Shown in pieces: positions 1-9,411 of a stretch of DNA of 64,000 bases. This DNA is from CAJXMH01 sp040220135 (GTDB lineage Bacteria; Bacteroidota; Bacteroidia; Flavobacteriales_E; Vicingaceae), in contig JAVJTT010000021.1 in the NCBI GenBank assembly GCA_040220135.1, positions 62,001-126,000 of the forward strand, given 5' to 3'. How positions within the stretch are numbered: the first letter of the stretch is position 1; the number at the start of each line of letters is the position of its first letter. The notes beneath the pieces were generated by a model. It was not told the DNA's origin. It did not search any database and saw nothing but the letters and a program-made list of their open reading frames with translations. A program made the position numbers and the translations under genes.

Positions 1-683
1 TCTTTTTCCACTTTCGTTAAAGGTCTTTTCTTTGCTTCCTTTTCAGCAGGAGTGAGGTCTTTAGTTGCTTCGCCAATTCCCTGAAGAAACTTCTGTCCCC
101 ACATAAAAACGGCTTGTCCAACTAACATTCCAATTCCGGCTAAGCCAAATCCATAATGCCAACCATAGATCTCAGCCACACCTCCTACAATTAAGGCTGA
201 TAAAAATGCTCCAATGTTGATTCCAATATAAAAGATGGTAAACCCTTTATCTCTTCTAATGTCACCCTGAGGATAAAGTCCGCCTACCATGGTAGAGATA
301 TTAGGCTTTAAGCCACCTACTCCTAAAATGATCAATCCTAAACCTGTATAAAAGGCCCATAAAGCGTCAACAGCCAAAATTCCATGACCACCACAAAGCA
401 GCAGACCACCGATAAGAACGGTTCTTTTCTGCCCCCATAACTTGTCGGCGATTAATCCACCTGCAATTGACATTACATAAACTAGCATGGTATACCAACC
501 ATATAGTTTTATGGCGTCGGCTTCCTCCCAGCCATATCCCGGGTTGTCTCCACTAACTGATGAAATTAAATAAAGCACCAAAATTGCTCTCATTCCATAA
601 TAGGAGAATCTTTCCCATAGTTCTGTAAAGAATAAAACGTATAGGCCTTTTGGGTGGCCCCACAATTCTGATCGCTCTTGCAT
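1..683 (-). CDS. POT/PTR2 family peptide transporter (N-terminal part, runs off the window)
   Basis: The minus-strand frame starts with ATG at 683 (MQERSELWGHPKGLYVLFF) and is open to base 1, so only about 227 N-terminal residues are present. The start LYVLFFTELWERFSYYGMR and the later FYIGINIGAFL match the two signatures of proton-dependent oligopeptide transporters (POT/PTR2, major facilitator superfamily), which import di- and tripeptides across the inner membrane. Several hydrophobic membrane segments are visible. The cut end, KRPLTKVEK, would be the loop before the central helices. It lies just upstream of a DPP-IV-like dipeptide-releasing peptidase on the same strand, which fits a peptide-utilisation role. 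The family call is firm; the substrate is inferred. Confidence 0.9.
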   Translation of the reverse strand, partial: MQERSELWGHPKGLYVLFFTELWERFSYYGMRAILVLYLISSVSGDNPGYGWEEADAIKLYGWYTMLVYVMSIAGGLIADKLWGQKRTVLIGGLLLCGGHGILAVDALWAFYTGLGLIILGVGGLKPNISTMVGGLYPQGDIRRDKGFTIFYIGINIGAFLSALIVGGVAEIYGWHYGFGLAGIGMLVGQAVFMWGQKFLQGIGEATKDLTPAEKEAKKRPLTKVEK

Positions 684-762
684 AAGTCTATTTTAGATGG
701 TTAAGATTAGTTTAAGAAGGGACTAAAATAATAAAAATTGCCGTCCTGAATTTTTCTTCTTT

Positions 763-3000
763 TTAGAGGTTCTCTTTTAAGAAAGTGGTCATTTTTTTGT
801 ACAAATGATAGCGGGTGTTACCGCCGTAGATACCATGATTTTTATTAGGGTACATAAACAAATCAAACTGCTTATCGGCCTCTACCAAGGCAGTGATCAT
901 CTCCGATGTATTTTGCAAATGCACATTGTCATCGGCCATGCCATGCACCAATAAATACTTTCCTTCTAATTTCTCCACATGATTGATGGGAGAATTGTCA
1001 TCATAGCCATCAGCATTTTCTTGTGGTGTTTGCATGTAACGTTCGGTGTAAATGGAATCGTAAAAGCGCCAATTGGTAACCGGAGCCACGGCAATGGCTG
1101 CTTTAAAATGCTCAGCGCCCTTAAGCAAACAAAGGCTCGACATATAACCGCCATAACTCCAACCTTGTACGCCAATTCTATTCCCATCAATGTATGGCTG
1201 AGAAGCCAAATATTTGGCAGTTTCAATTTGATCCATGGTTTCGTATTTACCCAATTGCTTGTAGGTTACTTTTTTGAAATCCACACCGCGTGCGCCAGTT
1301 CCCCGATTATCCACTGAAACGACAATGTAGCCTTGCTGCGCCAACATTTGATGCCAGAAGTAATTGCTTCCGCCCCAAGCGTTGGTGACTGTTTGGGAAC
1401 CCGGCCCACCATAAATGGTTAAAAATGCCGGATATTGCTGATTGGGATTGTAATCTGCCGGTTTAATCATCCAACCGTTTAACTCAACTCCTTCTGAAGT
1501 TTTAAAGCGGAAGAATTCCTTTTTACTCAACTGATACTCTTCAAGTTTTTTGTTGAGGCTCTCATTGGCTTCCAAAACTCGGATCTCTTTACCAGAAGCA
1601 TTGTTTAGGGTGGTGTAAGTAGGGGTATTGGCAGTACTATGTTTGTTGATAAAATAAGAAAAACTCTTGCTGAAAGTGGCGCTATTAGTACCTTCTTTAG
1701 AACTTAGTCTTTTTTTGTTTTTTCCATCAAGGTCAATGCGGTACACATTACGACCTAGAGGTGACTTTTCGGCCGCTTGGTAATATACAAAACCGTTTTC
1801 ATCGTCTACGCCATATAATTCAGTGACCGGCCAATTGCCTGCAGTCAATTGCTTTTGCAGCGAACCATCCATCTTATAAAGGTATAAATGACGGAATCCG
1901 CTTTTTTCACTTTGAATTAAAAAGGATTTTTTGTTTTTGGTGAAGTACACTTCAAAAGGCATTTCGAGGTAAGTTTCACTGGTTTCGTTATGAATTACTT
2001 TACTGCTGCCATCTTCGGCGTTTACCAAATTGATCTGCAAATCATTTTGGTGACGGTTGGTGCTCATTACGGCTAAAAAGTTTGCCATTTCAGTCCATTG
2101 AATGGAGGGCAAGTATTCATAGTCTTGCGTCAATTTTACATCTATGGTTTTCCCTTTTTCTAAGTCGTGAATTTTAATGCCCACCTGAGCATTTTCTTCT
2201 CCGGCCTTAGGGTATTTAAAACGGTAATCAGTAGGGTAGAGGTCGTCGTACAATTTCATGTTCCATTGTTTCACAGCCGATTCATCAAAACGATAAAAAG
2301 CAATGCGCTTGCCGTCTGGTGACCATTGAAAAGCTTGCGACAGACTTAATTCTTCTTCATACACCCAGTCAGAAGCTCCGTTGATGATTTTATTGTATTC
2401 TCCATCTGTGGTAATTTGTGTTTCTTTTCCGTTTTCTAAGTCCTTGTAATAAAGGTTGTTGTCTTTCACAAAAGCAACTTTACTGCCGTTGGGAGAAAAA
2501 TCGGCATACATCTGCTTGTTGCCTTCACTAAGCTTTTGCAGCTTCTTGCTTTTCAGGTCAAGGACGTAATAGTTTGCTTTGGTTGACCGGCGATAAATAC
2601 TTTCTAACTCATCGGCAATCAAAACTTTCGACTCATCGGCCGAGAATTCATAAGCGTCGAGACTGAGTGTCTTGCCTTCGTATTTCAAATCTTCAGGAGC
2701 AATCAAGGTTTTTACCTTTTTCCCATTTGAGTATTTATACTTTACTAGCGAACGTCCGTCACTCCCTCTTTCCAAAACAGTGTAATGTTTGCCGTCGTTC
2801 ATGGAGCGTAAACCGTAAACCCCTTTCGACCGAAAGGTATAGTCGCGCCAAATGTCGGCCAAGGTTACCTGCTTTTTTACCTCAGGCTTTTCGACATCCA
2901 TGGGCGGTTCAGTGTTTACTTTTTCTTCTATCTCCTGCGCCATTAAGGCTGTACTTCCTAGAATTACTAGACTTAAGCAAAAGGATTTTACCTGCTTCAT
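763..3000 (-). CDS. S9 family peptidase, dipeptidyl peptidase IV type
   Basis: A 745-residue protein with a signal peptide (about residues 1-21, ending LMAQE), so probably periplasmic or outer-membrane associated. The N-terminal half is a DPP-IV-type beta-propeller and carries DWVYEEEL near residue 212, the two-glutamate motif that binds the substrate N-terminus. The C-terminal alpha/beta hydrolase has the catalytic serine in GWSYGGY (about 617), aspartate in GMADDN (about 688) and histidine in KNHGIYG (about 720). The family cleaves X-Pro or X-Ala dipeptides from peptides. The length is normal for bacterial DPP-IV. The neighbouring POT transporter could import the released dipeptides. Confidence 0.93.
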   Translation of the reverse strand: MKQVKSFCLSLVILGSTALMAQEIEEKVNTEPPMDVEKPEVKKQVTLADIWRDYTFRSKGVYGLRSMNDGKHYTVLERGSDGRSLVKYKYSNGKKVKTLIAPEDLKYEGKTLSLDAYEFSADESKVLIADELESIYRRSTKANYYVLDLKSKKLQKLSEGNKQMYADFSPNGSKVAFVKDNNLYYKDLENGKETQITTDGEYNKIINGASDWVYEEELSLSQAFQWSPDGKRIAFYRFDESAVKQWNMKLYDDLYPTDYRFKYPKAGEENAQVGIKIHDLEKGKTIDVKLTQDYEYLPSIQWTEMANFLAVMSTNRHQNDLQINLVNAEDGSSKVIHNETSETYLEMPFEVYFTKNKKSFLIQSEKSGFRHLYLYKMDGSLQKQLTAGNWPVTELYGVDDENGFVYYQAAEKSPLGRNVYRIDLDGKNKKRLSSKEGTNSATFSKSFSYFINKHSTANTPTYTTLNNASGKEIRVLEANESLNKKLEEYQLSKKEFFRFKTSEGVELNGWMIKPADYNPNQQYPAFLTIYGGPGSQTVTNAWGGSNYFWHQMLAQQGYIVVSVDNRGTGARGVDFKKVTYKQLGKYETMDQIETAKYLASQPYIDGNRIGVQGWSYGGYMSSLCLLKGAEHFKAAIAVAPVTNWRFYDSIYTERYMQTPQENADGYDDNSPINHVEKLEGKYLLVHGMADDNVHLQNTSEMITALVEADKQFDLFMYPNKNHGIYGGNTRYHLYKKMTTFLKENL

Positions 3001-3070
3001 AAAAGGTGAATTAATGGTTATTTTCGTTCAAAAAGCCCGAATTTACATAAATTGAATTAGAATTCTACAG

Positions 3071-4492
3071 ATGAAAAGTAGCAACGGCAATTGGCAAAAG
3101 ATAGAGGAGGCTGATATTCAGTTTTTTCAAGCTCTTTTAGGAAAAGAAAAAGTGAAGGTAGATGAGAAAACCCTTTCGGATTATGATCACGACTACACCG
3201 AAGACCTGCATTTTGCACCCCAAATTGTATTGATTCCTCAAGAAGCCCAGCAAGTTGCTGATATTTTAGGGCATTGTAATCAAAGAAATATCCCCATCAC
3301 TGCTAGGGGAGCAGGAACCGGCTTAAGTGGCGGTGCCTTGCCCATTTTTGGCGGTGTGTTGCTGAGTATGGAAAAGCTCAATCAAATTTTGTCAATTGAT
3401 GAAGCCAATTTGCAAGCTACCCTAGAGCCGGGGGTTATAACTCAAGTTTTTCAGGAAGCGGTTGCGGAAAAAGGACTTTTTTATCCTCCTGATCCTGCCA
3501 GTAAAGGCAGTTGCTTTATCGGTGGAAATTTAGCGGAGAATAGTGGTGGACCCAAAGCTGTAAAGTATGGCGTAACCAAAGATTATGTTTTGAATTTAGA
3601 AGTAGCCTTGCCGAGTGGTCGCTTAATGTGGACCGGCGCCAATGTGTTGAAGAATTCTACGGCTTTAAACCTTACTCAATTGATGGTAGGAAGCGAAGGG
3701 ACTTTAGGCATTATTACCAAGGCGGTGATGCGTTTAATTCCGCACCCTAAACACGATCTGTTGATGTTAGTGCCTTTCCGAAAAGCTGCAGAGGCTTGTC
3801 AGGCGGTTTCTAAGATCTTTCATTTGGGCATAACCCCATCCGGATTGGAGTTTATGGAAAAAGACGCCTTGCTTTTTGCCCAACGATTTGTTTCAGGCAT
3901 AGAAGTGGAAATTGCCGAAGATGTTGAATCTCATTTGCTTATCGAATTAGATGGTAACTACCCGGAACTATTGATGCAAGAAGCTGAGCAGATCTATACT
4001 TTATTGGAGCAGTACGATTGTGATGAAATACTTTTGGCCGAATCTCAAGCAGAGAAAGACCGACTTTGGAAATTGCGCCGAAGCTTGGGTGAAGCGGTAA
4101 AGGTAAATTCCATCTACAAAGAAGAAGATACGGTAGTAAAGCGGGCTGCATTACCGGAGCTATTGAGTGGAGTAAAAGCAATTGGCAAACGATATGGCTT
4201 TCAATCGGTGTGTTATGGACATGCCGGAGACGGAAATTTACATGTTAACATTCTAAAAGGGGAGATGAGTGATGAAGCTTGGCAGGGAGAATATTTAAAG
4301 CAAGGGATACGAGAGATTTTTCAACTTTGTAAAAAGTTAGGTGGAACCATTTCTGGTGAGCATGGTATTGGCTTGGTGCAAAAGGAGTTTATGGATGTTA
4401 TTTTTAGTCCGGAAGATACGGCTTTGCAAAAAGCGATTAAAAAAGCTTTTGATCCAAAAGGCATTTTGAATCCGGGGAAGGTTTGGCCTTAG
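3071..4492 (+). CDS. FAD-binding oxidoreductase, GlcD/D-lactate dehydrogenase-like
   Basis: A 473-residue protein of the FAD_binding_4 plus FAD-oxidase_C type. The FAD pocket is visible as ARGAGTGLSGGALP (about residues 78-91) and GGNLAENSGGPKAVKYG (about 155-171). The C-terminal GHAGDGNLHVN and SGEHGIGL motifs are typical of the glycolate oxidase GlcD / D-lactate dehydrogenase group. Such enzymes oxidise 2-hydroxy acids to 2-keto acids and pass electrons to the respiratory chain. No GlcE/GlcF partner lies next to it, so the exact substrate (D-lactate, glycolate or D-2-hydroxyglutarate) is open. It is transcribed divergently from the peptidase gene. Confidence 0.88.
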   Translation: MKSSNGNWQKIEEADIQFFQALLGKEKVKVDEKTLSDYDHDYTEDLHFAPQIVLIPQEAQQVADILGHCNQRNIPITARGAGTGLSGGALPIFGGVLLSMEKLNQILSIDEANLQATLEPGVITQVFQEAVAEKGLFYPPDPASKGSCFIGGNLAENSGGPKAVKYGVTKDYVLNLEVALPSGRLMWTGANVLKNSTALNLTQLMVGSEGTLGIITKAVMRLIPHPKHDLLMLVPFRKAAEACQAVSKIFHLGITPSGLEFMEKDALLFAQRFVSGIEVEIAEDVESHLLIELDGNYPELLMQEAEQIYTLLEQYDCDEILLAESQAEKDRLWKLRRSLGEAVKVNSIYKEEDTVVKRAALPELLSGVKAIGKRYGFQSVCYGHAGDGNLHVNILKGEMSDEAWQGEYLKQGIREIFQLCKKLGGTISGEHGIGLVQKEFMDVIFSPEDTALQKAIKKAFDPKGILNPGKVWP

Positions 4493-4591
4493 ATTGCTGA
4501 ATTTGGAATAAAAAAAGTCAAGTACCAAAAGGTTTTTGTCCTGCCAAAACATATTATTACGATTTTTGGGGCTTCTTAAAATTTATATCTG

Positions 4592-5200
4592 ATGAAAACC
4601 AATCAACTCTTTTTTCTTCTTGCGCTTCCTTTTTTACTTTCCTCTTGTGCTACTGTTTTTGGTGGCAGAAAATACAATGCGATGGTTAAAGTAGAAGATA
4701 ACAGCCAAGCCGAAATCTACTACAACGGCCAAAAAATTGGAACCGGAAGCGGTAGCGTTCAAGTGCCTCGTTCACAGGCCAATAAATTAGTATTTAAATT
4801 AAAGCAAGACGGCTGCCCTGATCAAGATATTCGATTCCACAGTCGTCAAACGAGGGGTTGGGCCTTAGCAGGGTCAATAGTTTCAGATATTTTGTTGTTT
4901 CCTTTTGTCATTAACAATGTGGTTGATATAGCCACCGGAGCCTATTTTAAGCCCTATGATGGAAATCCTAGTATCATACAACTTTCGGATGATATTTTTA
5001 GCTACCAATTGGAATACACAAGTTGTCCAACCGAACCATCTCGTGGTACCCCCATTCAAGTAAATTCGAGAGAAACAGTAAGCCCACAGCTTGCGAAAAG
5101 CAAGAAAGAGAAGTTAATTGAACTAGATGAATTGTTCAAAGAGGGGATGATCAGTGAAGAGGAGTACAAAGAATCACGCAAGCAAGTGCTAGCACAATAA
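4592..5200 (+). CDS. Lipoprotein with C-terminal SHOCT domain
   Basis: A 202-residue protein. The N-terminus is a lipoprotein signal with lipobox LLSSC (cysteine at about 19), so it should be membrane-anchored. The middle resembles small PEGA-like or conjugative-transfer-type lipoproteins, with a hydrophobic stretch around residues 90-110 (AGSIVSDILLFPFVINNVV). The last 30 residues (LIELDELFKEGMISEEEYK) are a clear SHOCT motif, a short C-terminal oligomerisation helix pair. No enzymatic residues are seen and the function is unknown. It stands alone, convergent with the START-domain gene. Confidence 0.7.
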   Translation: MKTNQLFFLLALPFLLSSCATVFGGRKYNAMVKVEDNSQAEIYYNGQKIGTGSGSVQVPRSQANKLVFKLKQDGCPDQDIRFHSRQTRGWALAGSIVSDILLFPFVINNVVDIATGAYFKPYDGNPSIIQLSDDIFSYQLEYTSCPTEPSRGTPIQVNSRETVSPQLAKSKKEKLIELDELFKEGMISEEEYKESRKQVLAQ

Positions 5201-5233
5201 GTCAATTTCCTTTTAAGTTGCTTGGTTTTTTCG

Positions 5234-5833
5234 CTACTGATCCTTTAGGTATTCTCTTAAGTTCGCTAAGGTTTCAAATGGAGATTCAACTGCTGTTGCA
5301 TTAGCCAACCATGCCGGAATAGAGCCTCCGGGGTCCGCATGAATTTGGTAAGTGACTTTCGTCTTGTTTTCTCCTTTGCTTTCCAACAACCAAAACCCTT
5401 TCACATAGGGCAAGCGAACATAACCTTCTTTCTTAGGGATATAGTCGGCATCACTTTGTAGGTGCACTTTAATGCCATTGCTTTGTTTTTGAAATTTAAA
5501 AAGCATGATACCATCCCGGTCGCTTAGCGGAAAAGGAGCATTGGTTGTGGAATATACCCACATTTTATTTCCTTCTTCTTTTAATAGCCTTACAGCATCG
5601 CAATTGGCAACCCATTGAGGATGTTGTTCAACATCTTTTATGGTTGTGGCAAGCGTTTTCACCGAATAGTTAAAAACACTTTCACCTTTAAACTCAGCTA
5701 GATTGTAGCCCTCAACTGAGCGGGTATAGACTTGGATTTTATCTTTGTCCTTCTTGAGTTTCCATGCCTTATTTTGGCTATTTAGCTTAAAAAGAGCAAA
5801 TAGTAAACAAATCAATAGCGTTAATCTTCTCAT
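5234..5833 (-). CDS. START-domain (lipid-binding-like) protein with signal peptide
   Basis: A 199-residue protein with an N-terminal signal peptide (MRRLTLLICLLFALFKLNSQ). The rest follows the pattern of bacterial START domains: an early WKLKKDKDKIQVYTR, then SVFNYSVKTLATTIKDVEQHP, a core WVYSTTNAPFPLSDRD and a C-terminal KTKVTYQIHADPGGSIPAWL. The helix-grip fold forms a hydrophobic cavity that binds lipids or other hydrophobic ligands. Secretion to the periplasm is inferred from the signal. The ligand is unknown. Confidence 0.78.
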   Translation of the reverse strand: MRRLTLLICLLFALFKLNSQNKAWKLKKDKDKIQVYTRSVEGYNLAEFKGESVFNYSVKTLATTIKDVEQHPQWVANCDAVRLLKEEGNKMWVYSTTNAPFPLSDRDGIMLFKFQKQSNGIKVHLQSDADYIPKKEGYVRLPYVKGFWLLESKGENKTKVTYQIHADPGGSIPAWLANATAVESPFETLANLREYLKDQ

Positions 5834-5961
5834 TATTTGTCTATTTTTTGGCCTTACTTAGGTCTTATTATCAATTGATTAAGGTTATGCGAGCAGCCCT
5901 AACTTAAGAAACAAATTAATAGTAGCTTCTAAATAAAAATAGGAAACCTAATTTAGGCTAG

Positions 5962-6417
5962 ATGAAAGTTGAAAAATATTTAGATCAAATAGAGCGCTAT
6001 ATTCCACTGCATGAAAAGAGCAATAAGTCTGTTTCTCAGGTAAATGTAGGCTGGCAGCTAGATCATTGTTTAAATGTTATAATCAAAGTTTCCAAAGCAA
6101 TAAAAGATTCAGACCCATCAAACTATCAAGCCAAGTTTCACTTAACTTATGAAGTCTTGAATGTTTTGTTTTGGCTTCCGAGAGGAAAAGGTCGCTCCCC
6201 TAAATCCGTATTGCCCGATGAACAAATAACGCAAGAAAGCCTTGAGGAGAAACTCAAGCAAGCGAGATTATTGCTAAAGCAACTCCCTTCATTAACGGAT
6301 AAAAAATACTTTGAACATCCGCTTTTTGGTGATTTAAAAAAGGAAAGAGCTATTCGCTTTTTAGGCTTGCATACCCATCATCATTTAAAAATAGTACGAG
6401 ACATTTTAGGGCAGTAA
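5962..6417 (+). CDS. DUF1569/DinB-like small protein
   Basis: A 151-residue cytosolic protein with no signal or membrane segment. The pattern VGWQLDHCLNVII near residue 30 and the C-terminal HTHHHLKIVRDIL (about 136-148) give histidines spaced as in the DinB/YfiT four-helix metal-binding superfamily, closest by eye to DUF1569. The superfamily includes thiol transferases and nuclease-like or detoxifying enzymes, but this subgroup has no assigned reaction. It stands alone between convergent and divergent neighbours. Confidence 0.55.
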   Translation: MKVEKYLDQIERYIPLHEKSNKSVSQVNVGWQLDHCLNVIIKVSKAIKDSDPSNYQAKFHLTYEVLNVLFWLPRGKGRSPKSVLPDEQITQESLEEKLKQARLLLKQLPSLTDKKYFEHPLFGDLKKERAIRFLGLHTHHHLKIVRDILGQ

Positions 6418-6420
6418 GGT

Positions 6421-7551
6421 TTAATCCTCCACGTATTTTAACCACCATTCTTTTTGTGGTAGGTCAAGGGCACCTAATTCAATCGCTTCCCCGATTTGTG
6501 GAGTAATCAAATTTACACCCAGCTCTTTGGCCTTGGCTTTCACCCTAACTACCGGATCGGTCCAACTGTGAAAGGCTAAAGTAAAAGCGCCCCAATGAAT
6601 CGGCATGGCCAATTTTGCTCGCAAATCAACCGCTGCTTGGGCTGTTTCTTCTGGCATCATGTGAATGTATTTCCAATCTTCATTGTATTGGCCGCACTCT
6701 AGCATGGCAAAGTCGAATGGCCCATACTTTTCTCCTATTTTCTTGAAGTGTTCGTCATACCCACTATCTCCGCTAAAGTAAATGTTGTCGTCTTTACTTT
6801 GAATGACCCAGGAGGCCCATAATGTGGCTGCCCGATCAAACAAGCCTCTACCGGAAAAATGACGCGCCGGGGTGCAAGCTAAACGAAGGCCTCTAAACTG
6901 AGTTTCTTGCCACCAGTCTAGTTCTTGAATTTTTTCACCGGCAACTCCCCAGTACTGCAAATGACTTCCAAGGCCTAGCGGTACAAAAAAGTGATCTACT
7001 TTGTCTTTTAACTTTTTTACACTTTTATAATCCAAGTGGTCATAATGGTCATGACTAAAAATAACCGCATCTATTTGGGGAAGGTTTTCAATCTCAATGG
7101 GAAGCTCATTGGAATATCGCTTTTCTCCTAAGAAAGGGTGAGGGGAGGGAACATCGCCAAACATAGGGTCGAGAAGCAGCTTTAGGCCATTGATCTGCAA
7201 TAAAAAAGTAGAATGGCCAAACCAAATTAGCTGAGTACTAGAATCGGGATGGTTTGCAATCTGAGCGGAATCAATTTTAAGGGGATCTATGGCTTTCGCC
7301 GGACTTCTTTCCGGAGCTTTTTTGGTGAACTCTTTTAGGTTTTCAATGATGTCGATGTTCATTGGACTTGCACTTCGGTTTACAAACTTGCCGTCTTCAT
7401 AGTGGTCTGTTTTGGCAAATTCTTGCTTTTGTGCCTTGCTTGGTGATTTGCCAAATTGCGGGCTAAAAGTGAGGAACAGGGTAACTCCAAGTATGATGAT
7501 CAGCACAAAGGATAGCAAAGCAATTCCAACCATCTTAAGTATTTTTTTCAT
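6421..7551 (-). CDS. MBL-fold metallohydrolase, NAPE-PLD/UlaG-like
   Basis: Contains the metallo-beta-lactamase core: IWFGHSTFLLQINGLKLLLDP, then the metal motif SHDHYDHLD, a later GDSGYDEHF and a C-terminal PIHWGAF. This is the arrangement of the NAPE-PLD/UlaG-like branch, which hydrolyses phosphodiester or amide/lactone-type bonds with two metal ions. An N-terminal hydrophobic segment (residues 1-25 from the chosen start) suggests a membrane anchor. The frame is open to 7593, but the ATG at 7551 (MKKILKMVG) puts a normal signal/anchor sequence at the N-terminus and is preferred over the longer MEELLRPL start. The substrate is unknown. Confidence 0.82.
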   Translation of the reverse strand: MKKILKMVGIALLSFVLIIILGVTLFLTFSPQFGKSPSKAQKQEFAKTDHYEDGKFVNRSASPMNIDIIENLKEFTKKAPERSPAKAIDPLKIDSAQIANHPDSSTQLIWFGHSTFLLQINGLKLLLDPMFGDVPSPHPFLGEKRYSNELPIEIENLPQIDAVIFSHDHYDHLDYKSVKKLKDKVDHFFVPLGLGSHLQYWGVAGEKIQELDWWQETQFRGLRLACTPARHFSGRGLFDRAATLWASWVIQSKDDNIYFSGDSGYDEHFKKIGEKYGPFDFAMLECGQYNEDWKYIHMMPEETAQAAVDLRAKLAMPIHWGAFTLAFHSWTDPVVRVKAKAKELGVNLITPQIGEAIELGALDLPQKEWWLKYVED

Positions 7552-7637
7552 GAGTAAAATTTCAAGCGCTAAAGGTCTTAATAATTCTTCCATCTTGCTA
7601 AGCTCAACTACTCACTCATAGTAATAATTGATTGTCT

Positions 7638-7645
7638 TATATTTG
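7638..7645 (+). promoter_or_regulatory. Bacteroidota-type -7 promoter box for the lipoprotein gene at 7680
   Basis: TATATTTG matches the Bacteroidota -7 consensus TANNTTTG and lies 35 bases before the ATG at 7680. The longer reading frame for that gene would start at 7632, inside the promoter region, so the box also supports the ATG at 7680. The upstream -33 element is not clear. Confidence 0.5.
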
Positions 7646-7679
7646 CGGCAATCTTAATTTCGACTTTAAAATCTATCCC

Positions 7680-8264
7680 ATGAACCTTCCTCGAATTAGT
7701 CTCCTATTTTTTTTACTACTTAGTTTAATGGCTTGCAGCGAAGACAAAGAAGAAGACGCAACGCCTGAAACTGAGGAAACGACCAATAATGGGGGGACAG
7801 TGAATAATAATGTTAGCAAAGCCGACCTATTAGGAACTTGGGCTGTTTTTGAGATAAAAGGCTCAGATGAGATTTTTTATGGCCTAGACCAATGGGTGCC
7901 CCGCTACTATACCGATGAAAATAATTGCCTGATTGAAGACCTTGAGTTGTACATTGATTACTATGAGTTGACATTTACTGCCAACGATAGCCTACGAACC
8001 AACTTTAGCCAAAAAGAAAAAGAGAGAAATCCAACGGTGACCAATGCCTCAAATTGCAGCATTTCTTACGACAGTTGGGTAGAAACAGCAGAAAGTGATG
8101 ACAGACTGGAAGCCTTCGAATTGATCGATAGCAGAACTTTTGTGCTCACCAAAGTAGACACTATTGGAGGAAACCCGATTAGCTATCAAGATAGCATGCG
8201 CTATGTTATGAAAGGCAATATTCTTGAGCTGGATAATGGGCAAACGCGCTTACAGAAACAGTAG
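7680..8264 (+). CDS. Lipoprotein, lipocalin-like
   Basis: From the ATG at 7680 the protein begins MNLPRISLLFFLLLSLMACSEDKEE, a lipoprotein signal with lipobox LMAC, followed by an acidic linker rich in E, D, T and N. This start is preferred over the upstream 7632 frame because it gives a proper signal peptide and leaves room for the TATATTTG promoter box. The mature part opens with KADLLGTWAVFEIKGSDE, the typical start of Bacteroidota lipocalin-like extracellular domains, and ends with strand-like repeats. Probably anchored to the outer membrane; ligand unknown. Confidence 0.72.
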   Translation: MNLPRISLLFFLLLSLMACSEDKEEDATPETEETTNNGGTVNNNVSKADLLGTWAVFEIKGSDEIFYGLDQWVPRYYTDENNCLIEDLELYIDYYELTFTANDSLRTNFSQKEKERNPTVTNASNCSISYDSWVETAESDDRLEAFELIDSRTFVLTKVDTIGGNPISYQDSMRYVMKGNILELDNGQTRLQKQ

Positions 8265-8599
8265 TCCTTCGAAAAGTTTTGGGATAAAGGCTGCAGGCTT
8301 GCTTTGTCTCGCTTTGGTTTCTTTCAAACACCTTTGTGAAGCTTTAACTTCTTTCTTCTAAGCTCCTTCCTCTAAGGCTATTTACACATTTTAGTGTTGT
8401 ATTCTTTTTCAAGAGAATCGGTGACGATAAGTTCCTCTTTCACATAAAGCTCATTTCAAGTTAATAGTATTTTTTTGTCTATACTACGCTCTAAGTGGTC
8501 AAATTGGGGTAAATGTCGTAGGCATTTCAGGTAAAAAACGGACTTTACAATTTCTTAACACTAGCTTCATTTGTAGACAAATCTATAAACCAATAAGCT
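8265..8599. other. Intergenic stretch without a recognisable gene
   Basis: This 335-base gap separates two lipoprotein genes on the same strand. No open frame with coding character, no strong hairpin and no clear promoter match was found. It presumably holds the promoter of the gene at 8600. Confidence 0.5.
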
Positions 8600-9355
8600 A
8601 TGAAAAAGTCAAAATTTCTTGCCCTTTTGTTAATTCCTTTAAGCATCGGATTATTCGCTTGCAGCGATGATGATGATGACGAAGACGAACCTGCTCAAAC
8701 CACCAATAACAATAGTGGAGGAGGAGGTAGCTCTGGTAGTCAATCTATCATGGCTCCACAGTTTTCCGATGCACAAGCAACCTTAATTGCCATTGAATCT
8801 GTTTCGAATGTAATGGGAATACCCATCTCGATAGGAACGGCTGTGGCAGTATTTCCGGATAGTAGTGGTGCCCTTTTAGATGTAGGAGCAGTGACGGTAG
8901 AAGGTGAAAACATGCCCAAGCAAAGCAATAACAGCTACGTCTATACAGCGAATCAAACAAGTCCACAAGGTATTTCCTTTTCCCAGCCCATTGATTGGAA
9001 TGTTGCCGGTTCATCTTCTTTTCAAGGGTTTACAAAAAGCCAGAACCAGGCCTTTCCAACTGTAGGAGACGTTAGCTCAGCCGCCACAGTAGACAAAAGT
9101 GATGGTTACACCTTAACCGTTCCTACTGTTTCCGGTGCCGATTCAATTATGTTTTTAGTGGGAGATGTGAGTATGACCTTAGGGGGTAGTGCTACTTCTT
9201 ATACTTTTAGCAGTGCAGAATTATCCGCGCTTGCTAATGGTCAAAACATTGCACAAGTGGCTGCTTATGATATTGAAAATTCGACCCAAAATTCAAAGAA
9301 AGTCTATTTCTTAACCGAAACCGTAAAACAACTGAGTGTTACTATTCAAGATTAA
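8600..9355 (+). CDS. Lipoprotein with acidic and glycine/serine linker, function unknown
   Basis: A 251-residue protein starting MKKSKFLALLLIPLSIGLFAC, a lipoprotein signal with lipobox LFAC. A run of aspartate/glutamate (SDDDDDEDEP) and then an Asn/Gly/Ser-rich linker follow, as in surface lipoproteins of Bacteroidota, where an acidic stretch after the cysteine can act as a surface-export signal. The rest is beta-rich and low in charge, rich in serine, threonine and valine, and is not assigned to a family. It ends just before a strong terminator shared with the convergent BLUF gene. Confidence 0.65.
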   Translation: MKKSKFLALLLIPLSIGLFACSDDDDDEDEPAQTTNNNSGGGGSSGSQSIMAPQFSDAQATLIAIESVSNVMGIPISIGTAVAVFPDSSGALLDVGAVTVEGENMPKQSNNSYVYTANQTSPQGISFSQPIDWNVAGSSSFQGFTKSQNQAFPTVGDVSSAATVDKSDGYTLTVPTVSGADSIMFLVGDVSMTLGGSATSYTFSSAELSALANGQNIAQVAAYDIENSTQNSKKVYFLTETVKQLSVTIQD

Positions 9356-9374
9356 TAGCAATAAATAAGCATTG

Positions 9375-9411
9375 AAAAGAGGCAAGTGCATCATCGCTTG
9401 CCTCTTTTTAT
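9375..9411. terminator. Bidirectional rho-independent terminator
   Basis: AAAAGAGGCAAG (9375-9386) pairs perfectly with CTTGCCTCTTTT (9397-9408) around a 10-base loop, giving a 12-bp stem with a T-run on the plus strand and an A-run before it. It serves the lipoprotein gene ending at 9355 and overlaps the stop codon of the convergent BLUF gene (9408-9410), which it may also terminate. Confidence 0.85.

Noticed and set aside
979..1317. Plus-strand open frame over the DPP-IV gene
   Set aside because: It lies wholly inside a well-supported minus-strand gene, and its translation shows no family pattern.
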